From NCBI GenBank assembly GCA_015152555.1, contig SUTS01000005.1, positions 62,001 to 126,000 on the forward strand: DNA of 64,000 bases, in the 5' to 3' direction. The DNA is from Cyanobacteria bacterium SIG26 (lineage in GTDB: Bacteria > Cyanobacteriota > Vampirovibrionia > Gastranaerophilales > Gastranaerophilaceae). The notes under the pieces are model-generated. The model had not been told where the DNA came from. It did not search any database and was given only the letters and a program-made list of their open reading frames with translations. Made by a program: the position numbers and the translations under genes. Below are positions 1 to 7,642 of this stretch, piece after piece. Each line of letters starts with the position of its first letter. The first letter of the stretch is position 1.

Positions 1-500
1 ACCAAATCCAAAATAATAAATGGTACAAATATAATAAAACTTATCTCAAAAGATGTCTTTAATTCACTCAAGATATAAGCTGGTGCAATTTCCCAAATAG
101 ATAATTCATCAGGTGATTTTGGAGGAGTTTTGTGAGCTAATTCGACAAAAAAGGATAAATCACCCTCTCTAGTTTGTTTAAGCATGAATTCTTTTAAAGG
201 TTTTGAGCCTTCATGAATTGCCATAACCATATCTTGATTTTTTTGATACGGTGCAGAACCCATTTCATACATTTTTTCAAATGTTGGCCCCATAGTATAA
301 AAAGTTAGAATTATAGATAATCCAATGATAACAATTGCAGGAGGTACTTGTTGTGTACCCATTGCAGTTTTAAGCATTGCAAAAACTACAACAAATCTTA
401 AAAAACTCGTCATACTACAAAAAACAAATGGTAGTAATGAAAACATTGACATCACTATCAAAAGTTGTAATACGGGATTTAGATTTTGTAATTGATCCAT
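1..500 (-). CDS. fliP: FliP/SctR-type export gate protein (C-terminus cut by window edge)
   Basis: About 166 N-terminal residues are visible, reading leftwards off the window. The translation has the FliP/SctR signature: a first hydrophobic helix, then MTSFLRFVVVFAMLKTAMGT followed by QVPPAIVIIGL and a second helix, then a polar loop, then IWEIAPAYILSELKTSFEI and the start of a further helix (FIIFVPFIILDLV). FliP forms the core of the inner-membrane export gate of flagellar and type III secretion systems. The ATG at 500 has AAGGA about nine bases upstream. It lies 12 bases after a FliO-like gene, which favours the flagellar name FliP over SctR. Family membership is very likely; flagellar versus injectisome role is inferred. 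Confidence 0.88.
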   Translation of the reverse strand, partial: MDQLQNLNPVLQLLIVMSMFSLLPFVFCSMTSFLRFVVVFAMLKTAMGTQQVPPAIVIIGLSIILTFYTMGPTFEKMYEMGSAPYQKNQDMVMAIHEGSKPLKEFMLKQTREGDLSFFVELAHKTPPKSPDELSIWEIAPAYILSELKTSFEISFIIFVPFIILDL

Positions 501-512
501 ATTATTTTATCC

Positions 513-1019
513 TTATAATTCGTTTATTTTTTTTGCCATTTCTTGCATCATTGCACTATTTGTCAAACTACTGTGCAATTGCGATTCTCGTCTATCAATA
601 TTTTGTTTAGAAAATCTTGACGAAAATTTTTTCGCCTCATTTAACCCTTCTAAATGGATTGTTTTATCAATATTTCCATCATATATAGTATTAAGCCCAA
701 TTTCTACCTCTGGCTCAGTTTTCAAAAATCGTTCAAAGTTTTTCTCCACACCTGCTGTAACATTTTCTGAGGACAACTTTGATATAAGAGTTGTTCTATC
801 AACATCAGCAGCTATTAAAAATCTTTCATCACCTGCACGAACAACGTGTAATGATTTTCGAGGATTTAAACTCATTGAATCTTCTATAGAGAGGAATTTA
901 GTATTATCTTTACGAATACCACCAACCATCACTTTTTTATACACAAAAACGGCAAAACATATTAAACCAAGCATTGCCATCGTATAAACCGTGAAATTTA
1001 CAACATATCCGTTCATCAC
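513..1019 (-). CDS. fliO: FliO-like export apparatus assembly protein
   Basis: 168 residues. One N-terminal membrane helix (about residues 7-26, VNFTVYTMAMLGLICFAVFV) precedes a cytoplasmic domain containing SLNPRKSLHVVRAGDERFLI, which matches the FliO/YscJ-like pattern of a Pro-Arg-Lys-Ser-Leu-His strand followed by a redox-independent beta segment. FliO is a small membrane chaperone that helps FliP assemble in the flagellar export gate. It lies between a SPOA-domain switch protein and FliP, the usual flagellar order. The start is a GTG at 1019 (GGGAG eight bases upstream) or the adjacent ATG at 1016. FliO is usually found with flagella rather than injectisomes, so it is the best clue to the block's role. 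Confidence 0.75.
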   Translation of the reverse strand: MMNGYVVNFTVYTMAMLGLICFAVFVYKKVMVGGIRKDNTKFLSIEDSMSLNPRKSLHVVRAGDERFLIAADVDRTTLISKLSSENVTAGVEKNFERFLKTEPEVEIGLNTIYDGNIDKTIHLEGLNEAKKFSSRFSKQNIDRRESQLHSSLTNSAMMQEMAKKINEL

Positions 1020-1049
1020 TTCTACATCTCCCTATCTTAAAAACACAAA

Positions 1050-2219
1050 TTAAATATTATCATCTTCGAGTTCAAAATCACTGTAATCAAATTCCTCATC
1101 ACCTTCATCACCGGCAGATGGAAGCTGATTATCAATAGGTTGAGATTGAACATCTTCAACCCCTTCATTTTCGACAGATTGTTGCTTTGATCTTTGAGGG
1201 ACATCACCTTGAGCTATAACATTATTTATTTTAACTCCGTATCTATCGTTGACAATAACCAAACTTCCGCTGGCAATAGGTTTTCCTTCAACCTTTAATG
1301 TAACATTATTGTCGTAAATCGAAGTCAAATCAACAACCAACCCGTTTTCTATATCTTTCAACTCCCCGAGAGTAATTTTTACGGCATCAAATTCTGCACT
1401 CATTTCAACTTCAATACTATCCCATATATTTTGATGAGACTCTCCCATATCCTCTCCTCCATCATTATCTTGAGGTAACATCAAATCCATATTAGGACTG
1501 ATTTTCACCTCTAAAGTTTCATCATAAATTGTTAATTTCAAATGTTCAATATTACTATTTTCAAAAACAACAACATCGTCTTCTTCAAGATTTTTCAAAT
1601 CATATAACGAAAATTTAGTTTTCCCGACCAAAACTTTAGCATAAGTTGTACTATAAGGAAATAAATCCTCAGAAAACGGTGCGCCATTTGAAACAATTTG
1701 TTGAGCTTCAATTAAATCTTGTGGTAATGTAATGATAAACTTACCAACAATTTTATTATAATCATCAATATCTTTTATAATAAATGTCAAATGTATTACA
1801 TCAAAATTAGTGCGTCTTATTTGTGTAGAATCAGGCTTTTTCAAACAAGAATTCAAAGCCTCAAATACAAAATCATTAAAAGAGGTAATAACCTTTGCTT
1901 CTAATTCTGATATTTTATTTATATTAAATTTATTTTTAGCCTGTCCTAAAACCTTTGTTAAAATAAGATTTATAGCTTTGTCAGTCAATCTAAAAAAAAT
2001 ATCGTAATCATTATTAATTTTTATTTTGGTAACAAAACAAGATTCATTATCAATTAGACAATTTATATTCTTACTTATTCCAAGAAGCTCAATTCTAAAA
2101 TTTTTGTCAAAAAACTCTTCACAAGCATTTTGCACGAGTTGAGGGAAAGTTTGCTGATACCAATCAAACTCTCTGTATAATTGCTTAGTTGATATTGAAT
2201 TTTGTAACTTATCTTCCAT
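1050..2219 (-). CDS. FliM/SctQ-like switch or sorting-platform protein with two SPOA domains
   Basis: 389 residues. The N-terminal 180 residues look like a degenerate FliM/CheC-like region (LEAKVITSFNDFVFEAL near residues 106-122). Two SPOA-type beta domains follow: about 192-252 (YAKVLVGKTKFSLYDLKNL, ending EVKISPNMDLML) and about 268-338 (VEMSAEFDAVKITLGEL, ending VIVNDRYGVKINNVI). The tail is strongly acidic. Two SPOA domains in one chain is typical of SctQ-type proteins, while FliM and FliN usually carry one each. It would form the cytoplasmic C-ring or sorting platform. FliO and FliP follow 30 bases downstream. Start supported by GAGGG nine bases upstream of the ATG. Confidence 0.7.
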   Translation of the reverse strand: MEDKLQNSISTKQLYREFDWYQQTFPQLVQNACEEFFDKNFRIELLGISKNINCLIDNESCFVTKIKINNDYDIFFRLTDKAINLILTKVLGQAKNKFNINKISELEAKVITSFNDFVFEALNSCLKKPDSTQIRRTNFDVIHLTFIIKDIDDYNKIVGKFIITLPQDLIEAQQIVSNGAPFSEDLFPYSTTYAKVLVGKTKFSLYDLKNLEEDDVVVFENSNIEHLKLTIYDETLEVKISPNMDLMLPQDNDGGEDMGESHQNIWDSIEVEMSAEFDAVKITLGELKDIENGLVVDLTSIYDNNVTLKVEGKPIASGSLVIVNDRYGVKINNVIAQGDVPQRSKQQSVENEGVEDVQSQPIDNQLPSAGDEGDEEFDYSDFELEDDNI

Positions 2220-2274
2220 GACAACTATCCCTCTAAATCTCCCCGAGAATACAGGTACATATTCCCATTAATAC

Positions 2275-2304
2275 AGTATACTACATAAGAATGAATTACA
2301 TCAA
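2275..2304 (-). promoter_or_regulatory. Sigma70-like promoter for the fliM/sctQ-fliO-fliP block
   Basis: On the minus strand TTGATG (2304-2299) and TATACT (2280-2275) are separated by 18 bases, giving a predicted transcript start near 2268 and a leader of about 48 bases before the ATG at 2219. It is divergent from the riboswitch-like leader to its right. Confidence 0.5.
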
Positions 2305-2384
2305 TCTTTTAATGGATTTTAACAATAAGTCAAAATAATTTTTATGCACGATTGAAACTTTACAAATTTAATATTCTACCCAAT

Positions 2385-2505
2385 TTAAATTGACAAGGTG
2401 CTGTGGATTATTTACTATCAAACTAAGAGGAAATGGAGTGAAGATCTCCAACTGTAGCCGCAGCCGTAAAAGTCGGAACACTCAAAGAAAAGACTAAATT
2501 CCACG
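2385..2505 (+). promoter_or_regulatory. Cobalamin (AdoCbl-type) riboswitch-like aptamer
   Basis: The stretch carries the ordered conserved blocks of a short cobalamin aptamer: AAGGTGCT near 2393, TAAGAGGAAA near 2426, a TGGAG/CTCCA stem around GTGAAGAT, then AACTGTAGCCGCAGCCGTAA (compare the family core AACTGnCCCGCAACGGTAA), then AAGTCGGAACACTC in place of the usual closing block. A second hairpin (AATTCCA/TGGAATT) follows at about 2497-2521. The long peripheral arm of classical B12 riboswitches is absent, as in the shorter AdoCbl subtype. An expression-platform hairpin and a start codon follow within 75 bases. Recognition is by motif memory, not by covariance search. Confidence 0.72.
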
Positions 2506-2542
2506 TGCATATTGGAATTAGTAATAGATTTCTTTTGAAGTG

Positions 2543-2570
2543 TCCTCTAAGATTAGCTAGAGGATTTTTT
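2543..2570 (+). terminator. Riboswitch expression platform: terminator hairpin that also holds the ribosome site
   Basis: TCCTCTA (2543-2549) pairs with TAGAGGA (2558-2564) around an eight-base loop, followed by six T. The AGAGGA in the 3' arm is also the only Shine-Dalgarno candidate for the ATG at 2572, seven bases on. Folding could therefore stop transcription and hide the ribosome site together. Confidence 0.65.
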
Positions 2571-2571
2571 A

Positions 2572-3279
2572 ATGTCATTTGGAGCAACAGCAGTAAGAGC
2601 AAATAGTGCAAAAATAGGAACTTGTCCACACGGACTGCCATTAGGCGCTTGCCCAATTTGCAACGGAATGGCCGGCGGGAATTCTACAACAAAACGAGAT
2701 ATTCCGCGCAATGTTGGTGAAATGACATACAACCAATGCGCAGCAATCGGCGCAATGTTAAGAGCACAAAAGAACGCAAAAGCGCAAGCTGAAGCAGCTC
2801 AGCAACAACACCTACAAGCTATTGCTAATTTTCAAAAAACTATCGCAAATGCTCATCAACGAATAATGGATTTGGCTGCGTTAATTTCTAAAACTACACC
2901 AACAATCATTGCGTCACCTGTAAATTTTATACTCACTCAAGTTGTCGGTAGAGTTCTGAATATAATTCAAAATATTCCGAATATAATTACAAATGTTACT
3001 CAAGCTATAATCCAAAAATTTGCAGACATTTCCGACAAATTAACGGCTGTATATGGAGAATTAAAAGCCGCGATACAAGAAAAAATCTCAAAATTCGCAT
3101 CAGATTTTAAAAAGAAACTTAAATCTTTATTCTTTGTTTCAAGCTCACAAGAAACAGATGACGAAGATAAAAAAATAGATGAAGCAAAAAGAACATTTGA
3201 ACTGAAAACATTTATACACAAATTAGCTCAGAAATTTAAAAAACAAGACAAGAAGGATATAGAAAAGGATGAACATTAA
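2572..3279 (+). CDS. Lineage-specific protein with CPHG...CPxC motif, riboswitch-controlled
   Basis: 235 residues, function unknown. Near the N-terminus is a compact candidate metal site, C18-P-H20-G...C27-P-I-C30 followed by a glycine-rich turn. Residues about 58-105 are Ala/Gln-rich and helical, about 108-145 form a hydrophobic, amphipathic stretch (IIASPVNFILTQVVGRVLNI), and the C-terminal third is a highly charged Lys/Glu helix. No signal peptide is evident. It is the first gene after a cobalamin-riboswitch-like leader and overlaps the next gene by 11 bases. The riboswitch suggests a cobalamin- or cobalt-related need, but nothing in the protein resembles known B12 transport or synthesis genes, so no function is assigned. 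Confidence 0.75.
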   Translation: MSFGATAVRANSAKIGTCPHGLPLGACPICNGMAGGNSTTKRDIPRNVGEMTYNQCAAIGAMLRAQKNAKAQAEAAQQQHLQAIANFQKTIANAHQRIMDLAALISKTTPTIIASPVNFILTQVVGRVLNIIQNIPNIITNVTQAIIQKFADISDKLTAVYGELKAAIQEKISKFASDFKKKLKSLFFVSSSQETDDEDKKIDEAKRTFELKTFIHKLAQKFKKQDKKDIEKDEH

Positions 3280-4762
3280 TCCATTACATGATGCAGAAAC
3301 GATGCGTCAACACAGAAATCTAACAAACTCACAAAGAAAAAACAACATGAATACCAAAGAAGGTGTTTTGGTTAATAATTTTGTAAAAGAGAAAGAATGT
3401 AATTTTAATGATACGAAAAATTCTTATTTAATTTCTGACAAAATTTCAATGCCGAAACAACTTTACGAAGACAGAAAAATAGTAGACAAAAAGTTAATTC
3501 CAATAAGCACAATTGCAATAGCTGTAATGGCATCTGTTGCAAGCTTAACAGCATTTGTCAATCATAGTGCTAAAGTTGCAACAAATTTAGCTAAAGAAAA
3601 ATGGTTACCGGCAGTTACCAGAAACGTTCAATTAAGTAACGAGCTTCATCAAATTGTCTACCAAATCGTTCAAAACCCTAACCGCAAAACATTTATTGCA
3701 GGAGCCGGGGTTTTAGCTCTATCGGCGATGGCTTTTATGGGAAAAACTTTTTTTGACGGATACAAAGATATTTGGGTAAAGCGTAAAGAAGCAAATATTC
3801 AAAAAAACTTACAAGAAAACTTAATCTCCGTTGAAACCCAATCATTTTCAGGGAAAATGCAAATTATTAGAAGCATGTTATCAAAATATGCAACCGATTT
3901 TGAAAAATACATCTCACCTGATAATGAAAAAATCCTCCCAAATTTTGGTAGAAAAAAATATGCAAATATACCATTTTTATCTAAAAACACACCTCAAAAA
4001 CCACAAGAAAAGTCCGGAATTGGTAATATTATACTTGGTATAGGTACATTTGCCGGAATCGTTGGATTAGGATTTTTATCACTAAAAAATCTATCAAAAA
4101 GCAAACTTCATCTGCAAAAATATCTTGAAGATGCAAAAGAGGGAATAACTCGTCTTGTATCGAGTTCAACTGAGTCAACTAAGGATATTGATAAAGTTAA
4201 TTTAGAACAAATGTTGGTTGCCGCAGAAGCATCTGATGATTTTGTAAAAACACAAATTAACGCACTTAAATGGGGAACCACAGAAGAAAAACAAGCTTTA
4301 ATAGAAAAAATTATCACAAAAATCAAAACCTCAACAACAAAAGTTAATCCAAATATCGGAGGAGACGGCACCCCAAAACCTGCATTCAATTCATTTGTTG
4401 AGGATTATCGCGCATTCTTCTATAACTGGCTACTCGACACGGATAACCCTCAATTCAAACAACTATTTTTAGGAGTTACCGGAATCACTGCAGTAAGTTA
4501 TGGTGGCAAACTTACCGGAGATGCGATCAAAGAAGTTCAAGTAAAAAAAATCAACGCAGACACAGAATTGGAATTACAAAAACGTTTAGTTTCAACAGAA
4601 TTACGCAATTTCAAATCAAAAAAAGATTCCGCAATAAAACCACTCGTACAAGAATTTTACAAACACGTCGATAGTGGTAAATGCACAAAAGAAGAACTTA
4701 AAACAATGGCCGAAAATATTTTATTTGAAATTAAAAACGGTCCGCCATTTGTTTATTCTTAG
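3269..4762 (+). CDS. Multi-pass membrane protein of unknown function
   Basis: 497 residues. Four hydrophobic stretches are visible: about 77-97 (PISTIAIAVMASVASLTAFV), 141-160 (TFIAGAGVLALSAMAFMG), 251-272 (IGNIILGIGTFAGIVGLGFL) and near 395-415 (LFLGVTGITAVSYGG), separated by charged helical segments. The third is glycine-zipper-like. The start overlaps the preceding gene by 11 bases (frame shift), implying translational coupling. No family is recognised. Its general build, a polar N-terminus followed by Ala/Gly-rich helices and Lys/Glu-rich linkers, resembles the protein at 30661-31656, which likewise sits second in a coupled pair. Confidence 0.75.
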   Translation: MNINPLHDAETMRQHRNLTNSQRKNNMNTKEGVLVNNFVKEKECNFNDTKNSYLISDKISMPKQLYEDRKIVDKKLIPISTIAIAVMASVASLTAFVNHSAKVATNLAKEKWLPAVTRNVQLSNELHQIVYQIVQNPNRKTFIAGAGVLALSAMAFMGKTFFDGYKDIWVKRKEANIQKNLQENLISVETQSFSGKMQIIRSMLSKYATDFEKYISPDNEKILPNFGRKKYANIPFLSKNTPQKPQEKSGIGNIILGIGTFAGIVGLGFLSLKNLSKSKLHLQKYLEDAKEGITRLVSSSTESTKDIDKVNLEQMLVAAEASDDFVKTQINALKWGTTEEKQALIEKIITKIKTSTTKVNPNIGGDGTPKPAFNSFVEDYRAFFYNWLLDTDNPQFKQLFLGVTGITAVSYGGKLTGDAIKEVQVKKINADTELELQKRLVSTELRNFKSKKDSAIKPLVQEFYKHVDSGKCTKEELKTMAENILFEIKNGPPFVYS

Positions 4763-4770
4763 GGGGTATA

Positions 4771-5265
4771 ATGTTATCAGTTAATTATTCGATACAAAAT
4801 TCATACCAACAAATTTATCCGCAAGGGGCGTATATGGCGCCACAAATGCCGACTGCTCAAAGAAATTATTGTGTATTTGACCAAAATAAAGTCGACTACT
4901 TTGTTAAACAAAAAGAACAATCAATCCCTTATTTAACAGAAGTATTAAAACACTCAAATAATGAAACTCAAATTGTCGAAACACTATACATAATGGACAG
5001 AATGATTGATAACGGAACTAAAGGTATAGATAAATTATACCCATTTTTTGCAAGATTTAATAATACAGAGTCTCCAAATATTCAAACATTTTTAGCAGGA
5101 ATATATAGGAAAACCCAAGTTCCTGATGCTTTTGGCCCTTTAGTAAATATGCTAATTCAAAATTCTTTAAAGCCACACAACCCAAACCAAACATTCGATC
5201 CTAATGAAGAAATTGGCGGCGCAATTTTGAGTTACATCAACGATAGATTTAATAAAAACCAATAA
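4771..5265 (+). CDS. Small helical (HEAT-like) protein, third gene of riboswitch operon
   Basis: 164 residues, unknown. The first 30 residues are Tyr/Gln/Pro-rich and probably disordered. Residues about 40-130 read as paired helices (QSIPYLTEVLKHSNNETQIV, IDKLYPFFARF, AFGPLVNMLIQ) like short HEAT repeats, suggesting a protein-binding scaffold. AGGGGG next to the preceding stop codon serves as ribosome site; the gap to the upstream gene is eight bases, so it belongs to the same transcript. It converges on the regulator at 5268-5684 with only two bases between stops. Confidence 0.7.
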   Translation: MLSVNYSIQNSYQQIYPQGAYMAPQMPTAQRNYCVFDQNKVDYFVKQKEQSIPYLTEVLKHSNNETQIVETLYIMDRMIDNGTKGIDKLYPFFARFNNTESPNIQTFLAGIYRKTQVPDAFGPLVNMLIQNSLKPHNPNQTFDPNEEIGGAILSYINDRFNKNQ

Positions 5266-5267
5266 AA

Positions 5268-5684
5268 TCAGCTCAAGATTTGAAAAGGACATTTAGTACA
5301 ATGAGCTTTTGGATGTAAGATTAAATTATCCTCTAAATCGTACATTCTCGCGATTCTAGTATCTAACAACGCACCACAACGCGGACATTTTAAACCGCCG
5401 GCACCGTTTAAGATCAATTGTTTTAAACTTTCTATGATTTCAGGAGATACAATATCACTTACAATATCTTTCTCAAATTTTTTAATCTCATGGGGCTCAC
5501 ATTTTAAAGCTTTTGCAAGAGCTTGTCTTACTGTAACAGCTAAAAACAATTCTTTGCCGGCCTCAACTTCTTCTATTATTGTCAAAGGAACATTGGCGCT
5601 AATTGCCAAACCTTTTTGAGTAAGTCCTAATTCTTCACGCTTAATTTGTATAAATCTTGCTAATGTTTTCATGCCTTTTATCAT
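5268..5684 (-). CDS. XRE-family helix-turn-helix protein with C-terminal zinc ribbon
   Basis: 138 residues. Residues about 8-62 are a Cro/CI-type helix-turn-helix (FIQIKREELGLTQKGLAISA, then a second helix pair). The C-terminus has two Cys pairs, C100-P-R-C103 and C129-T-K-C132, a probable structural zinc ribbon. It is likely a DNA-binding regulator whose target is not evident. The first ATG (5684) lacks a Shine-Dalgarno site; a second ATG four codons later has AAAAGG very close. Either start keeps the domain whole. Confidence 0.8.
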   Translation of the reverse strand: MIKGMKTLARFIQIKREELGLTQKGLAISANVPLTIIEEVEAGKELFLAVTVRQALAKALKCEPHEIKKFEKDIVSDIVSPEIIESLKQLILNGAGGLKCPRCGALLDTRIARMYDLEDNLILHPKAHCTKCPFQILS

Positions 5685-5873
5685 ATCATAAACTATTAAA
5701 ATTGTAGATTATTAAGAAATGTAACACCTAAAAACAAAGCTAAAGCCCAATAAATTCAGGACTTTTCAAAAATAACACTACAAATTACTAAACAAAAAGG
5801 CAATTTCTTTAAAAGAAAAATCTTTATATAAGTACGAGGTAAAAAGTAAAAGATAGAAAGTACGAGGAAAGTT

Positions 5874-7037
5874 ATGGCTGTTACAAATGACACTATTGCA
5901 AATATGCCGTATTGGAATATTTTGCCAATGGGCGTGAGCAATTATGGAGGAGACACACAAGTTTACACGGTAGAACCTTATTTAGGTGGCAAAATCGGGA
6001 TGGCATTAAATGGAGCAGCAGAGGCTCAAATTCCACCATTTAATTATTCGCCATATACAGGTATTCCTATAGATAGCGCACAAGTTGATGCATTAGCAAG
6101 AGCTTGGACAGCTCCGGTAGCTGCAAATATGAATAGTTCAAAATTCCAAACAGTATCAAGTTTAATAACATCAACGAAACAAAAATTAACGTCAAAACTT
6201 GGAACTGAAGGTATAACAGATGAATCAAAGCAACAAATAGAAGCTTTATTGCAAAAATTAGACGAATTAGAAGCACAATTAAACGAAGCTAAAAATATCC
6301 AAGATGCGACAGAACAATTCAACAAATTGCACGAAATAGAAGTTGCTGCAAGAGGAGTATTGTCAGATGCCGCACAAATAACGGTACAAACAAATGAGCC
6401 AAATGGAGTTGAAGACAACGAAGAAGTTGACAACGAAGAAGAAGAAGAAGAAGTTGTTAACAGCGAAGAAGTAACGACAAATACTGAAAACAATGTTGTG
6501 AACAATGTAGAACCACAAGGTGCTAACGGAGAATTAGATGTTGACTTTGACGCAATGGCTGATGATCCAGCAGCTCGAACGATTGCACAAAACTTTAGAG
6601 ATGCTATCAATTATACAAATTGGCTAGGTATTACAGGTACGGACGATGAAAAATTCGATGCAGCTTGTGAAGCAATTACTCCAGAAAACGTTGTGGCTGT
6701 TATGTTAGCATACAACAAATTCCACTCAACAGAAGATGGCGAATCATTTATGGAAGCATTTATGTATGACGCTGACGGCGATCAAAAGCCAAAATTTGGT
6801 AAACACATCGCAAATTGCTTGAAAGAAGTTACAATCGCATTAGGCATTTATGACGAATGTGACGCAGATTTTACAGAAATCTATGACGAGTTAGGTGATT
6901 TCTCAATCGATAATACAATCTATGAATGCTATGACAGAATTTTAGAAAGAATCTGTAAAGCAGCTGGTGATAGCAAATATGCAACCAGAACAAGCGGAGA
7001 ATCAAAACTTCCGGCAGCAAAACAAGCCGAAGAATAA
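5874..7037 (+). CDS. Acidic protein of unknown function
   Basis: 387 residues, no recognised domain and no signal peptide. Residues about 1-80 are Tyr/Pro/Gly-rich, about 85-160 are predicted coiled coil (EALLQKLDELEAQLNEAKN), about 180-205 are a Glu/Asp/Val run, and the C-terminal half is compact and acidic with several Cys and Tyr (NTIYECYDRILERICKAAGD). GAGGAAAG lies six bases before the ATG. A strong terminator follows about 110 bases after the stop, so it appears to be a single-gene transcript. A structural or exported role is possible but not shown. Confidence 0.72.
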   Translation: MAVTNDTIANMPYWNILPMGVSNYGGDTQVYTVEPYLGGKIGMALNGAAEAQIPPFNYSPYTGIPIDSAQVDALARAWTAPVAANMNSSKFQTVSSLITSTKQKLTSKLGTEGITDESKQQIEALLQKLDELEAQLNEAKNIQDATEQFNKLHEIEVAARGVLSDAAQITVQTNEPNGVEDNEEVDNEEEEEEVVNSEEVTTNTENNVVNNVEPQGANGELDVDFDAMADDPAARTIAQNFRDAINYTNWLGITGTDDEKFDAACEAITPENVVAVMLAYNKFHSTEDGESFMEAFMYDADGDQKPKFGKHIANCLKEVTIALGIYDECDADFTEIYDELGDFSIDNTIYECYDRILERICKAAGDSKYATRTSGESKLPAAKQAEE

Positions 7038-7147
7038 TTGAAATTCGCCGAAAAGAATTTATCCAGATTCCTCAGGTAAATGAGAAATGTGAAAAGTAAG
7101 AAGAAAGAAATCTCATTAGGTTAGGTATGTAGTGTAGAAAATATATC

Positions 7148-7176
7148 CCCCGAGATCAACTCGGGGTTTTTCTTTT
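7148..7176 (+). terminator. Intrinsic terminator after the acidic protein gene
   Basis: CCCCGAG (7148-7154) pairs with CTCGGGG (7160-7166) around a five-base loop, followed by TTTTTCTTTT. Confidence 0.9.
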
Positions 7177-7211
7177 GTAAATATTTGCTAAATTATTTTT
7201 AGTGTCATGTA

Positions 7212-7240
7212 TTGATTTTTTTTCTTGAACATATTATTAT
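7212..7240 (+). promoter_or_regulatory. Sigma70-like promoter of rpsO
   Basis: TTGATT (7212-7217), a 17-base spacer and TATTAT (7235-7240). The predicted start near 7247 leaves a leader of about 50 bases. Confidence 0.6.
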
Positions 7241-7250
7241 TCTTGATGTA

Positions 7251-7274
7251 GAGTGCTTACGCCAATAATCACTC
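7251..7274 (+). promoter_or_regulatory. rpsO: rpsO leader hairpin, candidate S15 autoregulatory site
   Basis: GAGTG (7251-7255) pairs with CACTC (7270-7274), and an inner TTA/TAA pairing follows across a C/T mismatch, with a CGCCAA loop. The element lies just upstream of the ribosome site AAAAGGA. S15 represses its own mRNA through leader structures in several phyla, by unrelated folds; this role is inferred. Confidence 0.35.
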
Positions 7275-7296
7275 AACAAGAAAAGGAAAAACTAAT

Positions 7297-7566
7297 ATGT
7301 CAATTAACTTAAAAAACAAACAAGAAATCGTTAAGGCTTACGGTAAAAACGAAAAAGATACCGGCTCTGCTGCAGTTCAAATCGCTATGATGACTAAAAA
7401 AATCAGCGAATTAACAGAACACTTGAAATCTAACAAAAAAGATTTCGCTACAAAAAGAGGTCTTTTAATGATGGTAGGTAAAAGAAAAAGATTACTTGCT
7501 TACGTAAAAGCTCAAAACCTTGACGAATACAGAGAATTGATTAAAAAATTAGGTATCAGAGGTTAA
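7297..7566 (+). CDS. rpsO: 30S ribosomal protein S15
   Basis: 89 residues, the full usual S15 length. Recognisable S15 features include [20 protein letters not shown] (helices 1-2), HLKSNKKDF and the conserved [13 protein letters not shown] segment that binds 16S rRNA at the 20/21/22 helix junction. It is a primary binding protein of the small-subunit platform. It has its own promoter, a short leader hairpin and a terminator, so it is monocistronic here rather than paired with pnp as in many bacteria. Confidence 0.97.
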   Translation: MSINLKNKQEIVKAYGKNEKDTGSAAVQIAMMTKKISELTEHLKSNKKDFATKRGLLMMVGKRKRLLAYVKAQNLDEYRELIKKLGIRG

Positions 7567-7585
7567 TCTGAAAAAACTTTAAAAA

Positions 7586-7613
7586 GGCCGACCCTCAAAA
7601 GTCGGTCTTTTTA
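7586..7613 (+). terminator. Intrinsic terminator of rpsO
   Basis: GGCCGAC (7586-7592) pairs with GTCGGTC (7601-7607), allowing a G-T pair, around an eight-base loop and followed by TTTTT. Confidence 0.88.
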
Positions 7614-7642
7614 GTAAAATTGTTTATTATTTGGAGAAGAAA

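Noticed and set aside
6044-6610. 188-codon open frame on the minus strand
   Set aside because: Antisense shadow of the acidic protein gene; Ser/Thr/Cys-rich product reflects the complement of Glu/Asn/Ala codons, and no ribosome site is present.
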